Shown piece after piece: positions 1-11,946 of a DNA stretch of 64,000 nucleotides (the stretch's first letter is position 1; each line of letters begins with the position of its first letter). Under the pieces are notes generated by a model. That model saw only the letters and a list, made by a program, of their open reading frames with translations. It had not been told where the DNA came from and searched no databases. Origin of the DNA: Rallus limicola (Eukaryota; Chordata; Aves; Gruiformes; Rallidae); assembly GCA_022605955.1 (NCBI GenBank), contig JAKCOZ010000060.1, positions 580,501 to 644,500 of the forward strand, given 5' to 3'. A program made the translations under genes and the position numbers.

Positions 1-300
1 AAAGCTGCTCTTGCCGCATTTGCCATGGATTTCTCCGATTCTAAGGCAGAAAATACCCCCCGCGCTCCCAGGCCCGGTCGCAGGGCGGCGCGGGCATCAC
101 TCCCCCCCCCCCTCTCCGCAGCCACCCCAGCATCCCGGCTCTCGCCCAGGAGCAGGAGAACGCGCGGGAGGATGCGGGAGGATGCCTCAGCCTCACTCCG
201 CGTCCTCGGTCCTGCAGTGACATCCAGCGTCGAGGATCGGGAGAGCTGACTCTAGGGTGCAGCTCTCTGCCCGTTCTCGGCGCTTTCCTTCCCAAACGCA
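1..300. other. CpG-rich patch at left window edge
   Basis: Unlike the AT-rich DNA to its right, roughly positions 55-250 are GC-rich with many CpG dinucleotides and C-runs. It could be the edge of a small CpG island, a noncoding-RNA exon or promoter, or a GC-rich repeat. Short open frames exist on both strands but none resembles a protein I know. Function unassigned. Confidence 0.5.
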
Positions 301-383
301 TCTCTTCCACACTTGCCAGCCTCATTTTGGGAGAAGGGAGGGTAGGGTGCCAGTACCGCTCGGTTTTCTTTAAAAAGCAAAGT

Positions 384-434
384 AAAATATAAATATAAAT
401 ATAAATATGAATATAAATATAAATATAAATATAA

Positions 435-469
<35 letters not shown>

Positions 470-475
470 AATAAT
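384..475. repeat. AT-rich microsatellite, ATAAAT then ATACAT units
   Basis: A simple repeat of ATAAAT-type hexamers that changes to ATACAT units near 436-466. A-rich low-complexity DNA continues to about 560. The Tyr/Ile-rich frames across it are translated repeat, not genes. Confidence 0.95.
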
Positions 476-560
476 ATAAATAAAATAACGTTTTTAAAAC
501 TAAACAAATAAAAAATAGAGTAAAAATAAAATAATAAAATAAATTAAAATTTAAAAAGAC

Positions 561-3500
561 ACAAATGGAGGAGGTGCAAAGCACTGTAGACAGTGCACCC
601 GGGTTCAGAAGTTGTTTGTGCAAGCATGAGCAGAAAAATGAGAATTTGCTTTGGGTAACTAATCAAAAACAGGCAAAACTTACGGTGTTTAAATTCTTGA
701 GCAAAAGACAAACTTTTTCCCAGTATAAAGCTTTGGAAGAACTGGAAAAGATTGTAGCAAAAGCAGTGTTTTTTTGGGTTGTGTTTTGGGGGGTTCTTTT
801 CTTGTTTTTTGGGGTTTTTTTAAGTTTCCTATGTAATTCTACATAAAACATTAGGAACAGCTTCATTGGACTCCATCCTAGGAAAGACACCTGTTTCTGT
901 CAACTTTGGACATGTCTTCATTCTGCCATGGTGATGGGATGAATGTGTCACGCAGATTCAGAAGATGCTGGTCAGGACAGGCAGAGTACTGGCAGGATGG
1001 CAGAATTCTTAAGATTCCTTAAATCCTTGCTGCAGGACCACAAAGACCTTGACTACAGCCCTCCACAACAGGCAGCCACATAGAAGGGAGTTTGAGGCAA
1101 ACAAGCTTTCAGAGCAATCAGATTGTACGGGAGGAAAAGAGAAGTTCTGCTAAACAAGACAGCTTTACCGCCTCCCACTTTCCTCCACCTACAGAAGATG
1201 CTAGCCCTCTAAAACCCCTTGCAAAAATAAGAATATCTGGAGGTGCGGTTGTCATTTTAAAATTTTACAGCTCCTACGGGAAACTTGAGCATTTCTCTGG
1301 CGCCCCATGCATTACAACACCCTGTATTTTTAATTATGAGATGATCTTATTGCTTTCCCTCCTAACGAGGCGTGTGTCTATCCAGGTCCACTGGATGTCT
1401 GAGGAAAGAAAATAAGCCTCTAAGACAGGAGCTAAATTTTGGGCAGAGTTTCCACGGATTTAGGCTGCCAAGGTGCCTTAAGAAGGCCTTAATAATCTGC
1501 CCCGATTCACAAACTCTTGGTTTTATTATAAGATGACGGCTAACCCAGCTCCTCTGTGTTTAGCAGACACGATTTGCAAAGCCTCTATTCATTCACGACA
1601 GTCTGCAACCTTTGATGTCAAAGAAGCCATGGAGCGGCTGGCTGCAAGCCGCAGAGGGTCACAGATCTCTGCTCCGCACCCAGCCTTATCTATTCATCAG
1701 AAATTCATCCCAGCCATGGAAACTTTTTTTTTTTTATTATATTATTATTATTATTTTATTTTCACCGCGCAGGCCTCGGAAAGCCAAATGGCATGGGAAA
1801 TTAAATGTAAGTCAGTCTCACATCCCCTGGCCATGAATCTGAAAAAGAGATTAATCCTCTGCAGCTAAATACTTCTGTGGTGGTTTGGTAAGGAAAGCAG
1901 TGGTCTGTCGCTTACGTCCCGTGCTAAACCTGGAATGAAATCTTGAGGCGTGGGGTGGGTGAGGGGTGTGGGCCTCACCGCCCCAGTGAAGCCAAAACTA
2001 GGCCGTGTCTTTTACACCACAAGCCCGTTCAGGAGCTCACATAAGGGAATGCACAGCGCCCTTGTCAGTGGCACATGATACAAGCGGACCTTGAGAGGGC
2101 AGGTGCGATGGCAAACATTTTCAGCAGTGCCCGTGGAGCTTTTGCCCTTGTTCCTCCTCATGCTTTGCCACCTCTGCCTGAAGGCCTGAAGCAATGTTCC
2201 ATATCCAGGTTGTTTTCACCGTGCTACCTCCACCCTAACCATACTGATGGTGAGAAAAGCCTCACCTTGCCTTACCTCCACCCGACCTCCACCCCAACTG
2301 TACTACTGATGAAGCCTTGAGGGGCTCCACCTGAAGTGCCCCACCAGCACCTACCTACTTGATGTGTCTTTCCTTGCTTTGGGGCAGGCCGTTCAGTGGG
2401 GAAGAACCACAGATGACAGGCATGGGTGTTAACAGTGGTTTTCCAACCACAAATATAGAGTAAACACAATAATGGTGTAAGGAAAAGTTTAGCCGATCGG
2501 CGGGAGGGAACTGGAGCACACCAGCAGCGGCAAAGCTCTGTGACGGCTGCTTTGGAGAGCACACATGAGTTATGACTGTCCTTAGCATTCACAACACCAA
2601 TTATCTCTATAAATGGCCACCAAAGACAAAAGGGATGCAGTCCCGTAAATATTAAGCTCTTCATATTCTAAGAAATAAATACTCTAGAATGTACTTTATG
2701 AAAAGCACTGTATTTTTTTTTTTGTCCTTTTTAATTTAAATGAGAGCAAAAAATTGTAACTATTGTGAAATACAGGAGATCGTCTTCTGATGAAAAATCT
2801 ACATGTTAAAAAAAAAAATCCACAGCAAAGATCAGAAACATTTGTCAGAAGAGTTCATGTTTCTGATAAATATTTAAGTGTGCAAGGCAGAACCACTGAG
2901 AACAGTAAATACTTTATAGCTGGCACTTTGTCAAAACTATAAGTGGCTCTGCTTTCGAATTTTACATCATCGCTAAATTTACAGTCATTTGATAAGTGGC
3001 ACAAGACAAGAATTACTTCTTTCTAAATCTAAACCAAGCAATAAATCTAACATCAGGATTCCTCTTATTGTCCGTTATCGTCTGATGACAATGCCTTTTA
3101 CCTTCATTGTCTTGACAGAAATATGATATGTAAAATTGTAATGTCACATCACTCACTATGATTTAACACTATCCAGCCCATACCATTTTAATCAATCAAA
3201 ATTGTCGCTTTTTAGTGTAATGATTTTCTGGTGGATTCCCTGTGTTTAATATGATATATATGTCTTATCAGCAGTTGATTTACTATTTCATTTCAAAGTC
3301 TAACAGCTCAGAAGGCCATTCTTGCCTCCTTCAAACACCACTGGAATTAGCAAACAAGCATCACTTTAGGTACAACCACAGGACTAATTGTTCTGGAAAG
3401 AAACAGAATTTTATTTACCCCAAACTGAAGGTGCCTGGGGCAGGGAGGAGGGTGGGGGTGGGAAAGATGAGTAAATGCCGTGAAATGAAGGAGCTGGAGG

Positions 3501-4537
3501 GAAATGCCTCACTAAAGGCAGTATAGGACAAGCAGGAGCAGTTTTTTTCTGTATTCCATACACCGAGCTGGACACAGGCATCCCAAATGGGATAATGCGA
3601 CCATCGAGCTCCACAATTTGCTTTTAAAATAACCTGAAGAGCGCAGCAGGATCCTCTAAGGCGAAGCAGCACCTTTTGTTATATTTCTCTGCGTATCATA
3701 TAGTCTTTTTATTTATTATTCACAGAAAATCACCGCTTTTATTTCTTAGACAATTGCAAGGAAAACAATTTGTGCTTGCAAAGCTCTTTCAGACGCTATC
3801 CAATACACGATTGGAATCACCGCCCTGCCTTAAAAACATGTCTTTGCATTAGGCTGCAGCAAAAGCACAGATGCGTATCAAGAATACTAAAAGATGCTAT
3901 CAAAGAATACTAAAAGAACAAGTATGACATGAAAATTTTTGCAGAGTATTTGGAGAAACACTCACACAGGGGAAAATGTGCCCTCGGGTAATGTGGGAAT
4001 GGGTCGAAATTGCTTGGCTTCTTTAGGCAACAGGTTCCTTGTAAGTATCCTCAGTTGGTTAACGTTTGTTGGTGCATGAGATGTGAAATTTTAAATGGAA
4101 ATATCACTCCCAACTTGTAAATGTATCACAAGGCAACAAAGCAAAGCAAAATATAACAAAGCAAAACATAACAACAGCAACAACAACAACAAAACCAAAA
4201 CCAATCACAAAAAAATAAAAGGAAGTGACAATAAAATCCTTCCTTTCTTCAACTACAGATTTTGGAGTTCACAATCTGACAATTTTTCCTTCCTGGTAAC
4301 TACCATTTAAATTATAAACTTGGCTAAACTAAACAGTTCTGCAAGCATGAACACATACCATGGGCAGGTCAAAGACCAATGACCCAGGTTTTCAAGACTG
4401 AATAGAAGTGGGTCTGGGGCAGCAGGTAGAGTGTCAGCCCAAGGAATTATCCGCACCCAGCTTCTTCAGGGGACATCTGGGTTGGCCTCTTAGATTTGCT
4501 GGCAGCAATTACAAAATCAACAATTTCATGTGGTCAA
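561..4537. other. Gene-free intergenic block, mostly unique AT-rich DNA
   Basis: I see no gene, RNA gene or clear interspersed repeat. Open frames are short and compositionally random. The part from about 2880 to 3320 is repeat-poor and contains an exact ATCAATCA PBX-type site (3191-3198), so it is a candidate conserved noncoding element. An A-rich, CAA-repeat stretch lies at about 4130-4220. Confidence 0.6.
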
Positions 4538-5075
4538 CAATAGCTTGGCCAGCAGGGTAGGGAGATGATCATCCCCCCGTGCTCAGCTCTGGTGAGGCCA
4601 CACCTTGAATGCTGGGTTCAGGTTTATGGGTCCCTCACTACAGGAAAGACATTGAAGACCTGAAGCATGTTCAGAGAAGGGTAACAAAGCTGAGGAAGGG
4701 GCTGGGACACAAGTCTGATGAGGAGCAGCTAGCGGAAGCTGAGGGTGTTCAGTTTGCAGAAGAGGATGCTCAGAGGGGACCTTCTTCTTGTTCTCTACAA
4801 CTCCCTGGAAGGAGGTTGTGGTAAGCTGAGGCTCAGCCTCCTCTGGCAGGTAACTAGTGACAGGACAAGAGAGAATGGCTGCAAGCTGCCCCAGGGGAGG
4901 TTCAGGTTAAAAATGAGGAGTAATCTCTCAGCAAGAGAGGTTGGGCATTGGAAGGGGTTGCCCAGGAAGGTGGTGGAGTCACCATCATGGTGCTCAGGAA
5001 AAGGCTGGATGAGGTACTTAGGGCCATGGTTTAGTGAGTGAACCATGGTGGTAGGGAGACAGGTGATCTGGGATT
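4538..5075 (+). mobile_element. CR1 LINE fragment (3' ORF2 end), degenerate
   Basis: The translation of 4609-5041 carries the CR1 reverse-transcriptase C-terminal signature HYRKDIEDLKHVQRR, then a [12 protein letters not shown] segment, then in another frame [16 protein letters not shown] and [11 protein letters not shown]. The frame shift between these blocks, internal stops and 5' truncation show it is dead. The tail is decayed, with only one ATTCTATG unit near 5076. It is the same subfamily type as the copy at 18560-19184. Confidence 0.9.
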
Positions 5076-6564
5076 CTATGTTGCTGATCTAATAAGTAAA
5101 GGGCTGAGGGGCCACCTGTCTTCCTACCACAGTTGAAAGGCCCTTGCAGAGATCAGCCAAGATGAATTATTTTCATTCTTCAAGAACAATTAGCCTGTAC
5201 TTAGTGACAGATAAAGAAACAAAGATAAGACAAATAGTGTGACAAATAGTGTTCACAAGGAAAAGTGACACAAGGCATTTAAATTGCATCACAGATCATG
5301 TAGCTCTCTGAGAAGACAGGAAACCTCTTTCATCAGCTCAGAAATGGGTACATAGTCAATATCCCACTGAGAATCAGAGAAGTTAATGCATCATTTTTCC
5401 TGTGAAAGAACAAAAAAATTTAAGGGTTTGTTTTTTTCCCCCCACAACACTCATTTTTCACAATAAGAAAACATGTAAAGTGTTTTCCCTTGTCAGTCCA
5501 CTTTTCCTTGTTCCATAAATTCCTCTTTCTTCTCAACATACAATGTTAAGTCAATCTGCTTAAGACACTGGAACTATTTAGAACAATGACTAAAAAAAAA
5601 TTAGCAGGAGCTGCCAGTGAGGAATAACCCAGCTGTGTCTTACTGTGCAATGCAGAAATTCAACTTAACTTTGACAGTGTTTGGAGACCACAGAATCCCT
5701 TCATAATCCCTACTTTTTTTCTTTTCTTTTTTTTTTTTCTCCTGTATTCTCCTTCAGGGAATCACAAAAAACAGTGACGAGAGCTAGTTACAAATTACCA
5801 AATCTTCCCCCCCCCCCCCCCCCCCCCCCAGTGTAGGGAAACTCATCTGAGAACTTGTTAGGTCTCAGTCTACCTCTTTCATGGGAAAAAGGATGTTTGT
5901 CTTCCAGCACAAAGGGACATTACATTAAATATCATTATGTTTTGCCTTTTTTTTTTTTTTACTGCCCTCAAAATCATCCCTGTCAGTGCTGTGTTTTAAA
6001 ACTAACTGCTTCTGTAGCCCCTCATGAATAACCATCTTTACTTCTCCTTGTAGTTTCCAAGATCCCTGCAACTTTGGTGGTGCAGAGAGACTCATCTGCA
6101 GCATCACGGAGGTTTACTGACACCTCAGGGTTGGTTCTTAGGTGCTGGAAGCAAGCAATGTTGAACAGGAAAGGCAAACATCTTGAGCAAACCCTTCTAC
6201 ATACAAAACCACCTTTTCTCTGTGTGTTTTACACCTCTTGTAAGGAGGTTGTGCACAAGGGAGGAAGCCATCCTCAGTTTCAAAATGCTCTGGATGTGGG
6301 AGCCTGGAGTAAATGAAGTGATGGGGTAACACTGGAAGACAATACTAGGATGTACTACAAAAAATAATGGTCAATTAAAAGAATTAAACTGCAAATGTAG
6401 ACAAGTCTGAACTCTTCTGTTGTCAAACATCCAGTCAAGTAATAATTCACAGGCACAGTTGGCAAGTATAATTCATGCCTGGCCCTCCTGGCATAGGGTG
6501 TTCCCATGTGGGACACCCCAACCTACAGCACATCACAGATCTTCACACTAACCAGAAATATGAG
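5076..6564. other. Gene-free intergenic block
   Basis: Unique AT-rich sequence with low-complexity T-runs at about 5713-5740 and 5947-5960 and a long C homopolymer at 5807-5829. No supported gene. Confidence 0.6.
5807..5829. repeat. Poly-C homopolymer, 23 bp
   Basis: An uninterrupted run of 23 C, flanked by CTT and AGTG. Homopolymers of this length are often length-polymorphic or miscounted by sequencers. Confidence 0.95.
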
Positions 6565-6763
6565 GGTGGTGAGCCACTGGCACAGGTTGCCCAGAGAGGT
6601 TGGTGGAGGCCCCATCCTTAGAGATATTCAAGCTCAGGCTTGATGGGGCTCTGAGTGACCTGATCGACTGAAGATGTCCCTGCTCACTGCAGGAGGGTTG
6701 GACCAGATGGCCTTTAAAGGTCTCTTTCAACCCAGTGCATTCTGTGATTCCATGATTCTATGA
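6565..6763 (+). mobile_element. CR1 LINE 3' end fragment
   Basis: The sequence reads GGCACAGGTTGCCCAGAGAG, followed by the typical CR1 end: TTGGACCAGATGGCC, then TTCTGTGATTCCATGATTCT. It is a short 3'-truncation product with an octamer-like tail. Confidence 0.9.
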
Positions 6764-9700
6764 TATGTCATTGCTGTTTGATGCACAAATGGCTTGACCA
6801 GCAGGCTCTGGAATGGCAGATTTGATAAAAAAAAAAGATGAGATATAACATAGGGTTGGGTTTTGGGGAGGGAAGGAGTGTCTTCTTCATTAATTCTTCA
6901 TTTTTCTTCTACATTTAGATGGGTAGAATTTCAGAGAATTTCACTTGACTCCTATTTCTCCATACACAGCCTATACTTTTAGCTATCCATCATACAGAAG
7001 GACAAAAAAAAATAGTGTCAACTTAAGTTAAGAAGAATCTTTTTATGTGATTAGGTTATTCTCTAATTTTCCCTAAAGGACTTACTTCATCTTTCCCCAA
7101 AATCTTTAGTACAGCTGCAGTCCCTGTTGTGACAGAAGTCTGGTCTGGTACAGTAATTCCTACCATAACCTACACATTGCTGTATCTCAGATGTAATTAC
7201 TAGATCTGACCAGGGACCGCAGATACCAACCCCTGGGGGGATAAACTTCCTGCCTCTATCACTCACCGTCTGCTCAAGAAAAGCATCTACTGCGAATTTT
7301 GAGTTAAAGCAGCTTCTAAGAAACACCCAGTCCACAGCAGTCAGAACTAAGTACACAAACGATGCATTTTGGTACAAGGCTACCAGTGTAGAGAGGGCAC
7401 ACTCCCATACCAGGACTTCCAAAATGCCTTCCTACTTTTTCAGAGGGGAGGTGACACTGTGTGTCAGGTCCAAACTGTCATTAATTTTACACAAGGCACA
7501 GTTTCAAGTCTGAAATGTGCTGGGATAATGTAACACTCCTATTCCTTGTTGTTATCTCATTGTCATACGCTTTGTTTTTTGGGGGGTTATCACTGTTAGC
7601 ACACTCTATTGCAGTTAGTGTCCTCTGGTTTCGAAATTGTGGGTTTTGCAACAAGAGGTCAGCCTAATTTTGTAGGCATCCTGCAGAGCCTTGTCCAGCC
7701 ATAAACCCCTGGAACAAAAACTGTACTCTAAAAGAAAAATAGCAGATTATTTCATCAGCAAGTGGATAATATTTTTATTAAATTAAAAGAAGATTTGAAT
7801 TCCATTTTAATAAACCTTTGGCTCTTTGCCCTTATGAAGAGCTCAAATAAGCTTAGTCTTTACCATTTTCCTAGAACTCTTTGATCCAAGGGTTTTTCTT
7901 ACACAGTGCATAATAAAAGTGTTTAAAAATGGTTAATGTAATTAAAAGTGTTAGGGCTAGATCCATCTGACAATCCATACACACCCTCCCATATTCATAT
8001 CAGTGGGAAAACAGGGTTTTTAAATAATCTCTTAGATCTAATCTTTATGTCCACAATAAAAAGCCTCCAACAAACCCCAGGCAGATGGTGCTCTGCGTTA
8101 CCTCCGGCTGGCACAGGGACTGCATTGGGCAAGTCCGACCTAAGTGTTTAGAAGACAAGGCTGTAGCAATTAACCCAAAAGTTCTCTTACCCTTTTAAGA
8201 TGCAATTAAGGCAGGGGAAAACTCACCCACAGCTTTCTTCCTGGAGTGTCGGTCTGGAGCTGAAGGAGCCCTGTCCCTGGGAAGCTGGCTGCAGGAAGAG
8301 GCTTATCTTGAGGTTTTGATAGAATACTGGTTTGAGTTTCTGGCATTCTCCAGGTCCCCAAAGTCAAGATAAGGTTTAAATTCCTGCAGCTCAGCAATCC
8401 GAACTGACTACTAGGGGCTACTGGAACCTGTAGTATTTTCTTTCCTCCTTTGCCTTAACTCTTCCACTGAGATACTATTTCCTGAGTCCCAGTTGGAGAT
8501 GAGTATGGAAAAAAGAAAAAGCAAGCCCAACACTTCATTTGACAGGAGAGAGGGATGGAACACCTTGCAAGCTACATTGCTGCTGCTGTGTGGCTGGAAA
8601 GCACCCCATTTTTATAGCATTATATGATGCGGTACTGGGGCTATTTGAAGGTCATTTAATGGTCTGGTGATAGGGGGGGGAAAAAATATGAATAAACCAA
8701 AAAATGCAGAATCCCTTACTCTAAACCCATTGCTCCAGCTGTCATACAACATCTGCAGATCAAGTGAATGATATGTAGCTTCAAGATTAACCTGGGAAAT
8801 TTAGATGAGTATGCAACACTTACTTTCTTCAGTAACATTGCATAGGGCAGATCAGTCACTGAATCTCTAGGGCTCAGCAACTCTGAGAGTCAAAATTACC
8901 ACTAACAGAAAACAATTCTCCATGCAAAGCACTTCAGCTCACACAAATCAAGGGACACAAAGAGAGTTTCATCTACTTAGCCAAGATCAGGTTGATAGCC
9001 ATGACAGGTTGATATTGGTTTTCAATGCATCCTTCCCTGATAAAATTGGACTGCTGGAAACTGTATAGAAAACAGTTTGCCTCATACTGGATTACAGACA
9101 CCCAGGCTAGTTGCTAAGGTCATATTTCTTTCCATGAGATTCCTTTACAGACACCAGACAGTCACCTTTTATGAATGAATAAAGTTTAATCTCTTTCCTC
9201 CCTTCCAGAGAAAGGTTTTTCAGGCCTGAATGGAAAGAGCAAGTTTGGTTCTGTGCCACCATGCTTGCCTTGACAGCTAGAACCATACCCAGGCCCCATG
9301 GAAAATGATATCAGCATCTCAGATGGGTTTGGGACATTGATGTTCAGGAATTGCATCTCCCATGCACGCATCGCTCTGCTTCTTCAGCGTGGATTTGAGA
9401 CTTGTTTGTGATAAATAGAAAGTTATAGCGACAGCCAAAAGACTTTAATCAGATTGCTCTAGTTCAGAGGCAGTTTTTATGGGCTGAATTTTGTGTAGAA
9501 ATAAAAATATATCCCTAATCATACTCATGAAAAGCAAAGAAGGTGACCCTTTTTGGTCCTGGCATCTTAGAAGAATGCCCGTTCAGAAAAAGCTTAAATT
9601 TATATCTCAGCTTTAAAGCATATGGATTCTGCAGGTTCATGACCTGCATCCCAGCACATGCGACTCTCATTTCTTTAGACAGCAATAAATAAATAATGAA

Positions 9701-11603
9701 AGTATTTCTTTAGAAGTACACAGGCTAGAAGACACTTCCAAAAAAGGGATGGGGCCACAGCCTCGTGCCACATACTTGTCCATCTCTATCTGCCAAAAGG
9801 CATGCAGCACACTGAATTAAATACTAAGTATTCCCATCAGCGCAGAAACAAGACGTTCTCCTGTGCTTTTCATCCCTGAAAAGGTGAAAATCAGTTCTGA
9901 ATTGACAACCATTAAAGCATAACGCAAACTCTGCAAATATCTAAATTAATGGAGAGATTGGATTATGCAAAATGGGCCACATGGAAGGCTGGAGGACAGA
10001 GTGCAGAGAGATGTAGCTGTGCCTTTCTGTAAACACGGTGCCTCACGCCTTCAGCATCGTATGTTTTCTCTGCTTGGTACAAACAGCATAGCACCGCTTC
10101 CACAGAGTGACATCCAGCACCACTTCCAAGCACACTCCCTTCAGCAAATTTGGGTGGGTTTGTGTTTCTTTTTTTTTCTATGGAACGATGCTGCAGCTGC
10201 TTTTCTGCCTGTGTTCAGCTCAAAACCAGCGCAGGAGCACAAATGAAACACGGAACTTGCCAACAGACCCAGCTAAAGCACCTCCTTGAGTATAAAATCA
10301 GGGTATCACTAGCTTACTATTACTTGATTTTTTTTTTTTCTCTTTGTTTGTTTGTTTTCTCTTTTCTAACTCGTTTGGAAATGTGTTTTTTTTTACAGAA
10401 GAGAGGCAAGGTTGGCACAGTGTGTGAGTACACAAAGCCCATATGAACAGCTTTACTTCCTAGCTACAAACCACTTTAGAAAACCCATAAAGAAGTAGAT
10501 GCACAGCTTTTTTTGAAAAGCTTAATAAAACTGGTCTCTTAATAGATAGTAATTCAAGTTTCAAGTTTTTGTTTGGGTGAGTAGAGACTAGGGAAAGAGA
10601 GACTTGGGCTCATTCTGGTGCTCTGTGTGTTTACAGTGAATTATTTTGCCCTACGTATGCTCTGCAACAGATGCTGAAAAGCCAGGACAACCTCCTGTAA
10701 ATTTTACCCTGGAAATAAGGGAGCAAAGACCTAGTTAAAAAAAATAAAAAAGCCTAACTCCACTGACTCTGGTGTCAGAGCAGTACATCCAGGTTGTCCA
10801 TCAGAATTTCATCCAACCAGTCTGTCACGTTTCTTGTTAAAATTGGGTATGGAAATCCCCGTTGCAAGTGATAAAGAATTAGTGCTGGGGCAAGTCATTA
10901 GAGGTAGCTGAGATTTAGCTTTAGCAGGGTTATCTTCTGCTGATGCTAAGCTGTGGCATCCACACAGGAACTGGGAGTTCAAGAATTCTTACACTACTTA
11001 TGAATGCAACATACTCACCATGTACAGTACCTTCTCCCAGCTCCTCGTGTTTGGCCCCATGCAGAAAAGTGAAAAGCTAGGAGTTTTAAGTGTTGGATTT
11101 CATCCAAAACTGTGTCATGAGTACCTCAGTTAAGAGAGGTGACAATAAAGTCACATTAATTTCTGCATTACAGACAGGACAATGCGTATGTTTGGAGCCA
11201 GAGGCACTAGGGCATTCCGATCAGGGACTGAGAAACCGGGCAGAAAAATATGGATTTAAGGAAGGTGACCTCAACCTGTATGCAGCTGCAGCTCTAATGC
11301 TTCTTCATATTTGAAACCAACAAAAGCAAATTCTTTAGAGTAACACTTTATTCTGTGTTTTAAGGGTTCAGAGAAATTATTATATCCCCTCGATTCTTCC
11401 TAAAAAAATATAAAGCTCCATGCTGAGACCTCTTGCTCCCTGACCAGCCCTGTGTTTCCCAGCTGTCCTGTGCAAACAATGAGTCCTGTATCTCCAGCAA
11501 GGTCCTGGATCAGAGCACTAAAAAGTGCTACACATACTGCGTGCAAGGCAATTGTTGGGTCCTACCAGAACTCTGGTCAGGTCCCAGAGTTACCCACAAT
11601 ATA
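6764..11603. other. Gene-free intergenic block
   Basis: About 4.8 kb without a recognisable gene or large repeat. The longest frames (for example 111 codons on the minus strand at 7087-7422, and 93-98 codons at 9965-10446 on the plus strand) show no family similarity I recognise and overlap low-complexity T-runs. Treated as noncoding. Confidence 0.6.
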
Positions 11604-11946
11604 GGGAAGGGAAGGGAAGGGAAGGGAAGGGAAGGGAAGGGAAGGGAAGGGAAGGGAAGGGAAGGGAAGGGGAAAGGGAAAGGGAAAGGGAAAGGGAAAG
11701 GGAAAGGGAAAGGGAAAGGGAAAGGGAAAGGGAAAGGGAAAGGGAAAGGGAAAGGGAAAGGGAAAGGGAAAGGGAAAGGGAAAGGGAAAGGGAAAGGGAA
11801 AGGGAAAGGGAAAGGGAAAGGGAAAGGGAAAGGGAAAGGGAAAGGGAAAGGGAAAGGGAAAGGGAAAGGGAAAGGGAAAGGGAAAGGGAAAGGGAAAGGG
11901 AAAGGGAAAGGGAAAGGGAAAGGGAAAGGGAAAGGGAAGGAAAGGA
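11604..11946. repeat. Purine satellite: (GGGAA)n grading into (GGGAAA)n
   Basis: About 65 bp of GGGAA pentamers switches at about 11669 to roughly 44 uninterrupted GGGAAA hexamers, ending in GGAAAGGACC. All purine on the + strand. Long GKGKGK, RERERE and SLSLSL frames are only translations of the repeat. The strand asymmetry allows triplex (H-DNA) structure. Confidence 0.97.

Noticed and set aside
7087..7422. Minus-strand 111-codon frame with a Cys-rich C-terminal part
   Set aside because: No family recognised, no splice or promoter context, and length within chance expectation for 64 kb.
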